A stretch of 64,000 nt of DNA, from the NCBI RefSeq assembly GCF_000218685.1, contig NW_006763308.1, positions 310,001 to 374,000 of the forward strand, given 5' to 3'. Position numbers and translations under genes: made by a program. This DNA comes from Serpula lacrymans var. lacrymans S7.9 (lineage: Eukaryota > Basidiomycota > Agaricomycetes > Boletales > Serpulaceae). The number at the start of each line of letters is the position of its first letter. The stretch's first letter is position 1. Positions 44,422 to 54,030 of the stretch are shown here, piece by piece. The notes below the pieces were generated by a model. That model saw only the letters and a program-made list of their open reading frames with translations, had not been told where the DNA came from and ran no database searches.

Positions 44422-46119
44422 ATGAGTCCTTCAGTAGCTGCATCACTGATGCGCGGAATTCAGCTAGGCGCGATTTTTGCTATGGCGTAGGTTCAGGAAA
44501 TAACAATCACTGTGCATTTTTGACATAAACAAATTCTACTTTCAGGTTGTATGGTGTAACGTGTATGCAAGCATTTATATATTACAAGAACTACCCTCAA
44601 GATAGGTGGGGCCTCAAATTAACTGTTAGGACTTTCATTTTTACCTTGATTTTTCTGCCTGAGTACTTAACAACCACAGGTTGCAATTATATGGTTATAG
44701 TCCTGCTACCTACGTGATCTCTCTACTTACCATCACCATCATCTAGGATCTTGGAGACAATTCATGCGGCACTGGTCATTGCCACCTTGGACCACTACCT
44801 TATCGCAAATTTCTCTGAAGTGGGAGTTATGCTCGCTATCGATTGGTAAATGTATCCCAGTCAGAGCTGCTTTAAATCACCTGATAAAATATCGTCCGTT
44901 CTCGACAGGACTATATTTGTGAGTTGAAATTGTACTTTTAAGAGCTTAGCGTTTAGAATGAATATGCCTCATAGATGACCTTTATAATTGGCGTAAGTGC
45001 TTCACATGCGGATTTGCACTGATGTGGCAATTGATCTGTTTTTAGTTCTTCATCGTCTTCCTTGTTAACTTGTAAGGTTGAAAACCGCAGAAAGCTACGG
45101 TGCTAATCACTCTATTCTATTCTTCAAGGTATTACACTTGGCGAATCGGGATGCGTAAGATAATAAATGTGCATAAAAAGACTGTTGCTTACGCTCTTGT
45201 GATATTACATTTTTTTAGTTTACAAGGGACGGTACATCATAATTGTGCTAGTATGTACATCTCACTATCTGCTTCTCTTCTCTGTTGATGGTGTACATAG
45301 ATCGTATTGGCCGTCGTTCGTCTAGGTAAGTAAATATACCTGTAAATATCACTAAGCTCATTCTTTTTTTACGGAAGGTCTTTCTTTAGTATGCTGTGCA
45401 TATACGTGAGTTTTGGGGTATAAACATCGTCATGCAATCACGCTTATCTATTTCTGCAGCAGAATATATAAGGACTCGTGGTTGTCTTGGGGGCAAGAGA
45501 CAAAAGCAAGCATGTTCAACTAGTTTGCATACTTTATAACAACCTTTGTGACAGATTATAATCTGCTTTTCCCTTGCACTGGCTATTCTGACTGATACCG
45601 TAATCACTACCACTCTTGTGTTTTTGCTACGTAAAGCACGCCCAACTTCGCATTTACATCGGTGTGCACTTTCCTAATTCTATTTATGGCAGACTTGAAT
45701 TTTTGGTCGTGCTGCAGGACAAAACGTGTAGTCGATGGTTTGCTTCTTTATGCCATTAGTGTTGGCACATTGACAATGTAAGTAACGTTCTGGTTCGATT
45801 TCTTTTGAATGCATCCGAGCCTGTAGTGGTTATGTCCTAGTGTGGTTAGTTTCCTTGAGCTTGTAGTGGTACGTCGTTAATATTGCAGAGTGAGTCCGTC
45901 GTCCTGGCTGATATTTATTATTTCCAGTTCCTCTTAGCACCGGGTACCCTTTATGTCCTGGGAATACTCTTGATTCAAATGAAACGTACGTGTATTGGCT
46001 CTCGCTCTGATATCTACATATTGCTCATCTATTATGTAATAGTTTATGCCAACTGCTTTTTAGCGAGGTACCTCCTTATAAAGCACTCACTATTTGAAAC
46101 TGATATGGACTACGACTAG
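44422..46119 (+). CDS. DUF6534 family membrane protein
   Basis: Resolved exons: 44422-44486, 44546-44624, 44680-44693 (14 nt) and 44747-44845, all in phase. Together they read LGAIFAMALYGVTCMQAFIYY, then DRWGLKLT, VAIIWILETIHAALV and the helix ending VGVMLAIDW. Further small exons give TIF, MTFIIG, FFIVFLVNL, YYTWRIGM, LYKGRYIIIVL, IVLAVVRLG and LSLVCCAYT. The later segments IICFSLALAILTDTVITTTLVFLLRK and TKRVVDGLLLYAISVGTLTM form the DUF6534 domain itself. The last helix is LLAPGTLYVLGILLIQM. This is a 7-TM-like basidiomycete protein of unknown function. One junction, between about 45520 and 45551, could not be joined in phase, so either a splice variant or a defect is present there. Confidence 0.68.
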
Positions 46120-46505
46120 CTTAAACATTAGACACTACCAGGCCAGCCATCTCGCACCCCATCCTTTACAAAGCCAATTCACTGGGAGTGATGAACCTCA
46201 CGGCTCTCCTGCAAGGACAATTAAAATTGCTGTCTTATCAGGTAAGCGGTAAGCGGGCACAGATCTATGGTAGCACCAATTTTACATCTTCTAATACTTA
46301 TACAGGGGGACAGGTTAATGAAGCAGGCAAGGTGTCCCGAAATGTTGTTGAATCTTCTATGCTGCATTAATGAACAGTCATATGAAAATACTTTATGTGG
46401 AGGATTCTGTCCATAGCCTTTAGTATAAGTGACAATTAACTTAGTTGCGTTTCTAAGTTTGATTGTGTAGGAACTAGGCAGAGTCAGATTCTACAGTATG
46501 TACAG
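46120..46505. other. Spacer downstream of the DUF6534 gene
   Basis: There is one short frame (46188-46370) without a motif. I see nothing else supportable. Confidence 0.4.
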
Positions 46506-46580
46506 TAATGGTGCCCAAACCTTGCCTAGCGCTTTCCTTAAGGTTCGCTTAGGGCGCTCCTTAAGTGAGCGTTAAGGAAA
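46506..46580 (+). mobile_element. PIF/Harbinger-like 5' terminus, copy 1
   Basis: A TAA trinucleotide (46506-46508) is followed by TGGTGCCCAAACC and a palindrome-rich stretch 'cctagcgctttccttaagg', 'ttcgcttagggcgctcc'. Nearly the same sequence stands at 49122-49203, upstream of a DDE transposase. TAA is the usual Harbinger target site; no right-hand end was found. Confidence 0.45.
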
Positions 46581-46755
46581 AAGACGCGACGGCATTCATC
46601 TTGTCGGAGGTTGAAGGCACGGCACATGCGGCTGAGGCGTGTTATGCAGCTGATGGAGCGTGTTATGCAGCCTCCCATCATCACTCGCCGTCCACTGATT
46701 CTCGATGATCTCCCTATCCATGGCCCCACGAAGCTAGAAAACTCACCCTCCCAAT

Positions 46756-46982
46756 TTGTCTCAGAGAGCCTCGCTCACCCCCTCCGCAGATTTGAGCCAG
46801 CAGACAGAAGGCACCCGGCAGCTTGAGGTTCAGTGGGAAAAAGAGCCAGCCCAAACTCAGAGGCTCATTGACTACTTGATTACGTACGAAAAGCACTGTG
46901 CTGCTTTATTTTCAGATTCCACCAAGGAGGCAAAGTCCCATGGTCGCCGCAAAGTTGTTAACAAGAGTAGTAATATAACTAT
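46756..46982 (+). pseudogene. SANT-like protein, N-terminal fragment
   Basis: The frame reads LEVQWEKEPAQTQRLIDYL...CAALFSDSTKEAKSHGRRK, the W...LI-x-LI...R-x-LF-x-DS pattern of an Agaricomycete SANT-like protein that accompanies Harbinger-type transposases. It is cut at 46983 by a repeat. The matching C-terminal part is probably 51616-52161. Confidence 0.5.
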
Positions 46983-47735
46983 GTGAAACTCAGTGTTACA
47001 ATAACACAATTTCCGGACATTTCCTTCTCTTTCATTCTCCGCTTTAACTTTGTACTTTAGCTTTCTCACATCGTGCCACACGGCATTTCCCCTTTTGTTC
47101 TAACTCCTCTTTCTCGCACCGCGTTGCCTTCTCTCTTATTTTAGATTCAACTCTCTCATGCAGTGGAGCTGGCCATATGGGCTAGGCCCTATGATATCAT
47201 CAGCCACTGCCTCTATCAACTGTATAGTACATATGTACAAACAAACCTGTAGTAGTATTTATACCCCAATAGATCCAGGAGACTCCTTAGCGAGTCCTCC
47301 TGTTGTATACCAACTGGCTCACTGCAGCCTAAGGGGTAACCACTCCCCAACTTCATCATCTTTATAGTGTGTTCTGTGTGCACCGGAGTAACTAACTCTT
47401 GGTTGTTACACTCAGCCGCTTCCCAAGATGCTATAGAAACAACTTTATTATTTACCTATGTGAAACTACAATGGATGTTAGTTTAAGGTGATCTTTAATA
47501 AATGTAATGTAACATACCTCAGCCGCTGCCCAAGAGGCTATAGAAACAACTGAGGTATTTCTATACTAAACCCCCTACTACTTATAGTCGGAGGTGCTAC
47601 TTGCTACAGTATAATGACTCCTAGGAATACAATTGTGCTCCTAGGAGAACAATGGTGACTCCATGGAGTGGTGGCTATGTTCCATGGAGAACAATGGCTG
47701 CTTTTGCAGAGACCGGGTTTATGCAGTTTTGTCAC
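46983..47735 (-). mobile_element. MITE-like repeat, left copy (contains a solo LTR-A)
   Basis: It spans from GTGAAACTCAG at 46983 to TTTTGTCAC at 47735 and is the reverse complement of 51323-51596, apart from an extra about 55-bp duplication and an inserted LTR-A. The short ends GTGA(CA)AAACT are inverted to each other. A subterminal word 'ctcagccgctgcccaagaggctatagaaa' (28 nt, two copies) recurs inside. No coding frame. Confidence 0.6.
46989..47415 (+). repeat. Solo LTR-A (TSD CTCAG)
   Basis: The LTR runs 46994-47410 (417 bp), flanked by CTCAG at 46989-46993 and 47411-47415. It lies within the MITE-like repeat. Confidence 0.95.
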
Positions 47736-48000
47736 TCCTTAGCAGTTGCAGTGATCATGCTTTTATAACAACAATGGGGTTTGATACTCACTCATTTGAT
47801 GTCATCCTTGCTGCAGGTTTTGAGAAGATATGGTATGAAAGGCCCATTGTGCGTTTTGATACCATTGGAGGAGGAAAATCACGACCTGGAGGTTGTTCTT
47901 TGGATGCTGCTGGAGCAACTTTGTGACTGTGGACAGATCATCAATTACTCGGACATGTGTCCAAATGCAGACAAAAAATAATATATTAAATTCTATAAAA
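47736..48000. other. Short unassigned stretch
   Basis: It lies between the MITE-like repeat and LTR-B. The small frames at 47663-47926 and 47781-47981 carry no motif. Confidence 0.35.
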
Positions 48001-48803
48001 TGTAACAACCAAGAGTTATTTACTCTGGTGCACACAGAAACACACTTTAAAGAAGATGATGGGGAGTGGTTACCCCTTAGGCTGCAGTGAGTTAGTTGTG
48101 CTAGACAACAGGAGGACTTGCTGACTCCTTCCCCATGTATTGCTCTTGTATATATACTAAAATACATGAGGTGTAATAACCAAAAGTTAGTTACTCCGGC
48201 GCACACAGGAACACACTATAGAGAAGATGAAGAGGGAGTGGTTACCCCTTAGAATGCAGAGAGTTAGTTGGTATACAACAGGAGGACTTGCTGAGGAGTC
48301 TCCTGGATCTATTGGGGTATATATACTACTACAGGGTTATTTGTACATATATACTATACAGTTAATAGCGGCAGTGGCTGATGATGTCATGGGGCCTAGC
48401 CCGCATGGCCAGCTCCACTGTGTGAGAGAGTTATGTTCAAAATAAGAAGAAAGGCAACGCGGCACAAGAAAGGGGAAGTGCCGTGTGGCACCATATGTGA
48501 AAGCTATAGTACAAGGTTAAAGCAGAGAATAAAAGTAAAGGGAAGGTCCAAAAATTGTGATATCGTAACATGAGGTACTGTACAGTTGTAAATAAAGTTC
48601 AAAGTCCGATGTCTAGCATGTGACCGGTCACATGATGAGTCTAGACACTGGTCAGGTGATATGTCACATGACTGGTTATGTGACTATGAAAAGTTGAAAA
48701 TGTAAAGTAAAGTAAATGGTCACATGACCAGACTTGGAAAATAAAAGTAGAAGTACAAAAGTGAAGCGTAAGTAGGTGCTGGTATGTCAATTGTTACATA
48801 AAA
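47996..48803 (-). repeat. Solo LTR-B with nested LTR-A (TSD TAAAA)
   Basis: LTR-B runs 48001-48798, TGTAACAACC...TTGTTACA, with TAAAA at 47996-48000 and 48799-48803. After removing the nested LTR-A and its duplicated TGAGG the LTR-B is 394 bp. Its body has an 18-bp palindrome (48617-48634, centre ACCGGT) and further 'tcacatgac' words. Confidence 0.92.
48167..48575 (-). repeat. Solo LTR-A nested in LTR-B (TSD TGAGG)
   Basis: The LTR runs 48172-48570 (399 bp), flanked by TGAGG at 48167-48171 and 48571-48575. The uninterrupted target is visible in the other LTR-B copy near 40147. Confidence 0.93.
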
Positions 48804-49121
48804 TCTAAAAAGGGGGTAGGTACCCTCCTTCTAGGTGTGCCATTTAATGACATTTATTCATGGGGTCAAAATAATGGGCCATTACAAAAGGCACCCAAGA
48901 GGGATGCCGGATCTTGGCCATCACTGTTTATTACTTGTGTTTACTCTATTCAGCTGTATGCCAGCTCACACCAGTGATAGCAGGAAAAGTGGAAAAGTAT
49001 TAACAATTTTCTATGGTTTTATTTCTGCATCTAAAACCCGTGGTACTACTTGTTTATCTCTATTATGTGGAGAGGCATCCCACGGACTCTTCAGTTTGCT
49101 GATGACCCACAGCTGAGGGTA
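48804..49121. other. Unassigned stretch
   Basis: One plus frame (48835-49116, 93 codons) is present with no recognised domain. Nothing else is supportable. Confidence 0.35.
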
Positions 49122-49203
49122 TAATGGTCCTCAAACCTCACCTAGCGCTTTCCTTAAGGTTCGCTTAGGGCGCTCCTTAAGTGAGTGTTAAGGAAAAAGA
49201 TGC
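49122..49203 (+). mobile_element. PIF/Harbinger-like 5' terminus, copy 2
   Basis: TAA (49122-49124) is followed by TGGTCCTCAAACC and the same palindromic block as at 46506-46580. A DDE transposase fragment of the same orientation begins about 240 bp downstream. Confidence 0.5.
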
Positions 49204-49446
49204 TGAGGTATTGAGCAGCAATACTGTAGACTTTAAAGCCAGTAGATACAAAATAGTTGTGAAGAAAAATGAGCCAGCCACAGTCATGTTGGGCAGATAT
49301 TGAGATTAGTAAGCTGCCACTTTGGGTAGTTGAGTAAGTTCGAGCAAAGATAGCATGCTCTAGGTTCAATAATGACTTAATAGAAGCACAGAAACACCCC
49401 AGGCCCATATATAAGGACAGGACCTTGAGAAATTTTTGTCTCAGCC

Positions 49447-50222
49447 ATGCCTAGAGTCTCTGAACAAGCTTAGCTTCTTTCTGCTTTGCAGAATGCCAAG
49501 CAACGTGCTTTGGATATCTTTATTCAGCGTAAAATTGCTGAATTGATTTCTGAAGTAGAATTGCACCCTGAGGGGGAGGGGGGGAGGCATTGCTTGATGA
49601 GGATTCTGATTCCTCCCACTCTTCTTCCTCTTCTTTATCTTCTGGTACGGACAATATCATCTTAGCTCATACCGCCAATCTGTTTGCCATTGAAGATGAC
49701 ATCCTTTCTACTCGTGTTCTCACCTATTGTCCTTTGGCCCCTTATGTTTCTGTATTTCAATATCTCCATGAATGGGCTGACAATGACTGTCCTATCTTTT
49801 GCCGTCTGATGCGTACCTCCCCCTCTACTTTTTTTGAGATTGTGAAGAGGCTGAAAGATGACCCAAGCTTTCATAATAATTCTAATAACCCACAGGCTCC
49901 TGCTGAGCAGCAAATTGCATGTGCATGTTCTGTTTTGGACACTATGGCAATGCAGCCTCTATTGAGGATACTGCTACATTAGCAGGAGTTTCTACTGGGT
50001 CTATTGTGAACTATACAGAGCGAGTCATAATAGCCATTCTCAATAGGCATAATCTGTATATCAAGTTTCCCCAGGATGGAGATGCTGATAAGAAGAAAGC
50101 AAAAGAGTGGGTGAGGAGCAGGACCACTAGGGCATGAGAAGGAGGATGGTTATGTGCTGATGGTTTGGGCTTTAACCTTTACCAGAAGCCTGGCTTCCAT
50201 GGGGAAGGGTATTTTGACAGGA
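49447..50222 (+). pseudogene. PIF/Harbinger-like DDE transposase, N-terminal part
   Basis: The likely start is ATG at 49447 (MPRVSEQA, then an in-frame TAG). It continues LLSALQNAKQRALDIFIQRKI to a frameshift in a G-run near 49575. The frame 49590-49925 carries a Ser-rich acidic stretch and YLHEWADNDCPIFCRLMRTS and ends at QQIAC. A second frameshift leads to FGHYGNAASIEDTATLAGVSTGSI (helix-turn-helix, from 49919). After a TGA at 50135 the text ADGLGFNLYQKPGFHGEGYFDRK shows the first catalytic Asp region (ADG). The rest of the DDE domain is missing. Confidence 0.7.
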
Positions 50223-51322
50223 AATCAAGGTGAATGCTGACAAGGTAGAGCCAGATGGACCTGGGGGGAAGGATGAAAAGCCGGTGGTATCAGAATCTGA
50301 GCCAGCACTAGACTGGTAAAATGACTGCCATCCCCCCTCCTGTAAAGCAGGGGAGACGGCATACAGGGAGGCTTGAGGTGAATGTGAGGATGAGAAGAAT
50401 GGGGGGGAGGTGCTGTGTCCTTGAGGGGGCTAAATGTTGGGCTGCCAGCACGGCTCACACCCCTAGTCCTGAACACAGACCCAACACTGTGTGGTTCTGA
50501 GTCCTCCTCGAGGCTTGGCGTATCAAGCAAGGAGTTATCTGTTACAGAAGGAGGGGGGATCCGGTTTAGCAGTTATTGTAGAGTTGTGCCAGCAGGGCTG
50601 CGCACATATCCTGGATGCGCCTCCAGGGCAGCATGTAGATGCTGCATAGACTGCAGCACATTCTGGCCAAGAGCAGACGCTGCAGGGTCTGTACAAGTTG
50701 ATGCTGGAGGAGGGTCTGTATGAGGAGGTGGTAGTGAAGGAGGGGTGACGGCTGGTGATGGCTGATGAGTTGGGGCCTCAGCTAGCAACGGCTGATGATT
50801 GGGAGAGATATCTTTAGATCGGCCAGATCTAGAGAAAAGATTGGAGGCCTCCTTGCCATGGTCATAACCTGGGGATGATGAGATGGCCAGTATGTTGATG
50901 GAGGGTATCTCCCTCCACCAGCCGTGCAGATCCTCACCGCTATGCATGCTGCACTGGGCAATGCCCCAGCCAAAGGTTCGAACATATTTCATGTTCCCAA
51001 AGTCCCCAAGCAACCTAAGGTTACAAAAGCATCCAAGCAGCAGCCTCGCACGTCTTAGAGCACTCTTCCTGCCACAGCACCCCCAACTCCACCTCCTAAC
51101 ACCGCCACCCCCAGCAAGATTCTGTCTCCAGCTCCTGTTGTGGCTGCTCCCAACAAGATTAATTCTAGCATGTCTGGGGTCACTAGTCCCACCACCATTA
51201 GCTCTGATGTACCCCATAATGTGAACCACTAGCTCGGTGGTCTCCCATCTCCAACCTCTGTTCACGCCCCTCCCGGCTCATCTGTCACATCCCTCACGAG
51301 CAAGCGCTCTGCCCGGGATGCC
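50223..51322. pseudogene. Decayed Pro/Ser/Thr-rich coding stretch, probably SANT-gene middle
   Basis: The plus-strand text from about 50930 to 51322 is Pro/Ser/Thr-rich and ends KRSARDAVTKLD. It would join in sense to NDGDDGVTII at 51621 if the MITE-like repeat between them were absent. Two stops interrupt it. The open minus frame 50573-51265 is probably just the complement of this biased sequence. Confidence 0.35.
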
Positions 51323-51596
51323 GTGACAAAACTGGATAAACCCGGTCTCTGCCAAAGCAGCCATTGTTCTCCTAGGAGTACAATTATTATACTGTAGCAA
51401 GTAGCACCTCCGACTATATGTAGTAGGGGGTTTAGTATAGGAATACCTCAGTTGTTTCTATAGCCTCTTGGGCAGCGGCTGAGGTACGTTACATTATATT
51501 TATTAGAGATCACCTTAAACTAACATCTATTGTAGTTTCACTGAGGTAAATAATAAAGTCATTTCTATAGCCTCTTGAGCAGCGGCTGAGTTTCAC
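51323..51596 (+). mobile_element. MITE-like repeat, right copy
   Basis: This 274-bp element runs GTGACAAAACT...AGTTTCAC and is the reverse complement of the left copy at 46983-47735. No clear target duplication is seen. It separates two pieces of probable coding sequence. Confidence 0.6.
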
Positions 51597-51615
51597 TTAG
51601 TTTTATTATGCCGCG

Positions 51616-52161
51616 CTCTTGGACAATGATGGTGATGATGGCGTTACCATCATATCTCGCAGCAAGAGTGCAGGTAACCATAGTAGGGGCTCAAACAAGG
51701 CTCCACGCAATACCGCCGCCAATGCAATTAACGGTTTGAATGATCAATTGGCGGAAATCATCCCCATAATGAAAGACTTCAACTCCAAGCTCAAAATTGG
51801 CATTCCCCCAACTGCCTCCCTGCCTAACGCCCCCGCCCAAACACCTATCGTTGAGAAGAGCCCCACCTTGTCCACCATCGCCTCTTCCACCATAGCCCCT
51901 TCCACCGTTGCCCATTCCACTACCTCCCAACCTTCCGCTTCTGCATTTAACATTCCTCAAGGCCACATGTCTGGTCAACCGGACAATGTCCGTTGCGGAT
52001 CTGCCATTACCTTTATGTTGCAGAATGATCCCTACCGGGGAGTGGATAGCTCCATCCGGTTAATCCACCTTTTTGAGCAAGATATGGTAGCCGTCAACAC
52101 ATACCTGAGGCTCCTGGAGTCCAACGAGTTTTGCAGAACGGGTTTTGCAGGGCGTACGTGA
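51616..52161 (+). pseudogene. SANT-like protein, C-terminal fragment
   Basis: The frame reads DGDDGVTIISRSKSAG, AINGLNDQLAEIIPIMKDF, a Ser/Thr/Pro-rich linker and the C-terminal block SSIRLIHLFEQDMVAVNTYL. That last block, with a D-I-D-L-F...TYL-type layout, typically closes Agaricomycete SANT-like proteins. The N-terminal SANT part is likely 46756-46982, now separated by 4.6 kb of nested repeats. Confidence 0.5.
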
Positions 52162-52766
52162 GGGCTAAGCTGAAGTAGATGATAGATGAAAGAGATATGG
52201 ATGGGTGTAGCTTACTGTATTGCTGATCGGACATTACATTGTGTATCTTGTGTGTCTTTGTGTTGTTAGTTTCAATATATGCAGTCTCTGAACAACCTAA
52301 CCTGGTGCTTTATTTAAGAAAATACAGGATCAATGTGTATATACTAAAGTAGGCCCCTCCTACCCAACTCTTGCTGATAGTTAATCCACATGGCACGAGC
52401 GATCTGATCTCGTCGGGCGTTTGCTGCGACACAACCGGCCTCCGTTGGTATTAAGAACAAAGCTTGAAGGAAGTGTCTAGCCACTTGCTGAGAGCAATCA
52501 GGGACTGGAACTAGAGTCCAATGTGAGTAAATGTATTATTAGAGAGTATGACAGGTATACAGTACCTAGAGTCCAATGTGAGTAACTAGAGAATAGGAAG
52601 CATTGGACTCTGCAGTACTGTGGGAAGTTTTGTAAACAAAGGTAAACAAAGCAGCCACAAAAGCGAAATAATAGAGAACACAATCAATAGTGAATGATAG
52701 AAGAATAGATAGAGATAGGAATGAAAATATATAGGTAGCACAAAGGTGCAGAATCACCAAAACTAA
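52162..52766. other. Spacer, no gene seen
   Basis: 'cctagagtccaatgtgagtaa' recurs at about 52510 and 52566. The minus frames at 52498-52769 have no motif. Confidence 0.4.
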
Positions 52767-52768
52767 CA

Positions 52769-53430
52769 CAACAACCCTGTTGTGACCTTATTTGATGTCA
52801 GCTGGCGATGCAGATGGATTTGTATATTCACGGGTCGGCCGCCTGTGCGTTAGCACAAAAACAAGTCCTGAACTAGTTGCCATTTGGATTGCGCCAGTCT
52901 GCAAACGATTCTCGCTCGACCTAGGAGGGCCAACATGCAACTTGCAAAAATACTCAAGTACGATGGCATCGCATTTTTTGTTGTTGATAGAGGTTTCTTC
53001 TTTTAGTTGAAAGATAGCTGACTACCAGTGTACGTAGACAATCTTATCTTTACAATGCCTCAATATCACTTTCACCGCTACCTCTGATCCAAACATTGTA
53101 CTGCTTCCTGCTTTGTACATGGCTTTGCTTATGCTTTAAACTTGAACTGACCGTGTACCCTTTATTATCCGTGGCAGCACTGTATGGCTTATGATTGCAG
53201 TTATCATGAATTGCCTGCTCCTTGATCTGGATCATGTGGAAGATACAGGGATAATGGCACTTTTGAGCCAACAGTATGAGCTTGGGGGAAGGCACATCAG
53301 GGAAAACGGTCACTTGTGATTGTAAGTAATTGTCAAGAATTGTGCCAAATCACTGTTGTGTAAATTCCCTAGCAATTTTCACGGATTACATCTAATGAGT
53401 GCAACATTATACAGAATTACGAGTAAATTT
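52769..53430 (+). pseudogene. Duplicated 3' part of the DUF6533 gene
   Basis: It matches 34922-35662 closely over its full length and lacks about 93 bp present in the parent (35072-35164). The parent has a CTCGCT repeat at both edges of the missing piece. The missing piece is most of one intron plus the exon coding LFDIAVLIFTVSNAL. There is no start or 5' half, so it cannot make the protein. Confidence 0.85.
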
Positions 53431-53432
53431 AG

Positions 53433-54030
53433 GGGACCAATATTGTGGAGGAGCTTCTCATAGCCTTAATGGGTTTTCTCAACCATCAATACCGTTTCAT
53501 ATCACAGATCAGAGACTGGGTAGCACTCCCAGCCAGCCAGTACAATGGGTAAGGACTAGTAGCTGAGATCTTGCCAACCAGCTCCAAGTCCCATCAGTGC
53601 CTGGATATATTAATAAACACTTTAGTCAGGATCATACCTCATCATGAGGATACAGTTCCTAAACATGTGTGACACTACCTATTATTAGTATATTTTATCA
53701 CCTGTTGATTAATTTTTGAAGTTGTATGATAGTTGTTCTTTTTTTTATTGGTCAATTTCATCCTCAGACCACCTTTCTATTGTTCCTTTTTTGGTCTGAG
53801 AGATAGACAATTAGCCATAAAAACCCTACCTATTAGTGTATAGTTATTTAGCTTTTTGTTACTTGAACAACCTGCTTTACTCCTTATCAAAACCCTTGAG
53901 TTTACTCTCAGTCCTCTACCTGCTATAATCTTTAGCATCTGTTGACCTCAAAACTCGTTGTACCTCTTACTCCCTGCAAATGCAGTCAGAGACAGGTGTT
54001 GTTTTTGTTATAGTTTAATGTTGCCTTACA
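53433..54030 (+). repeat. LTR-C, 5'-truncated
   Basis: It follows LTR-C (40155-40850) from about its position 80 to the terminal CTTACA at 54030. Shared blocks include 'atatcacagatcagagactggg', 'cccagccagccag' and 'gatcatacctcatcatgaggatacag'. It joins the DUF6533 duplicate on its left and the Helitron remnant on its right. Confidence 0.8.

Noticed and set aside
50573..51265. Minus-strand open frame of 230 codons
   Set aside because: Its composition is explained as the complement of a Pro/Ser/Thr-rich plus-strand stretch, and it shows no motif.
51691..51978. Gly-rich minus-strand frames
   Set aside because: They are complements of the Pro/Ser/Thr-rich linker of the SANT-like C-terminal fragment.
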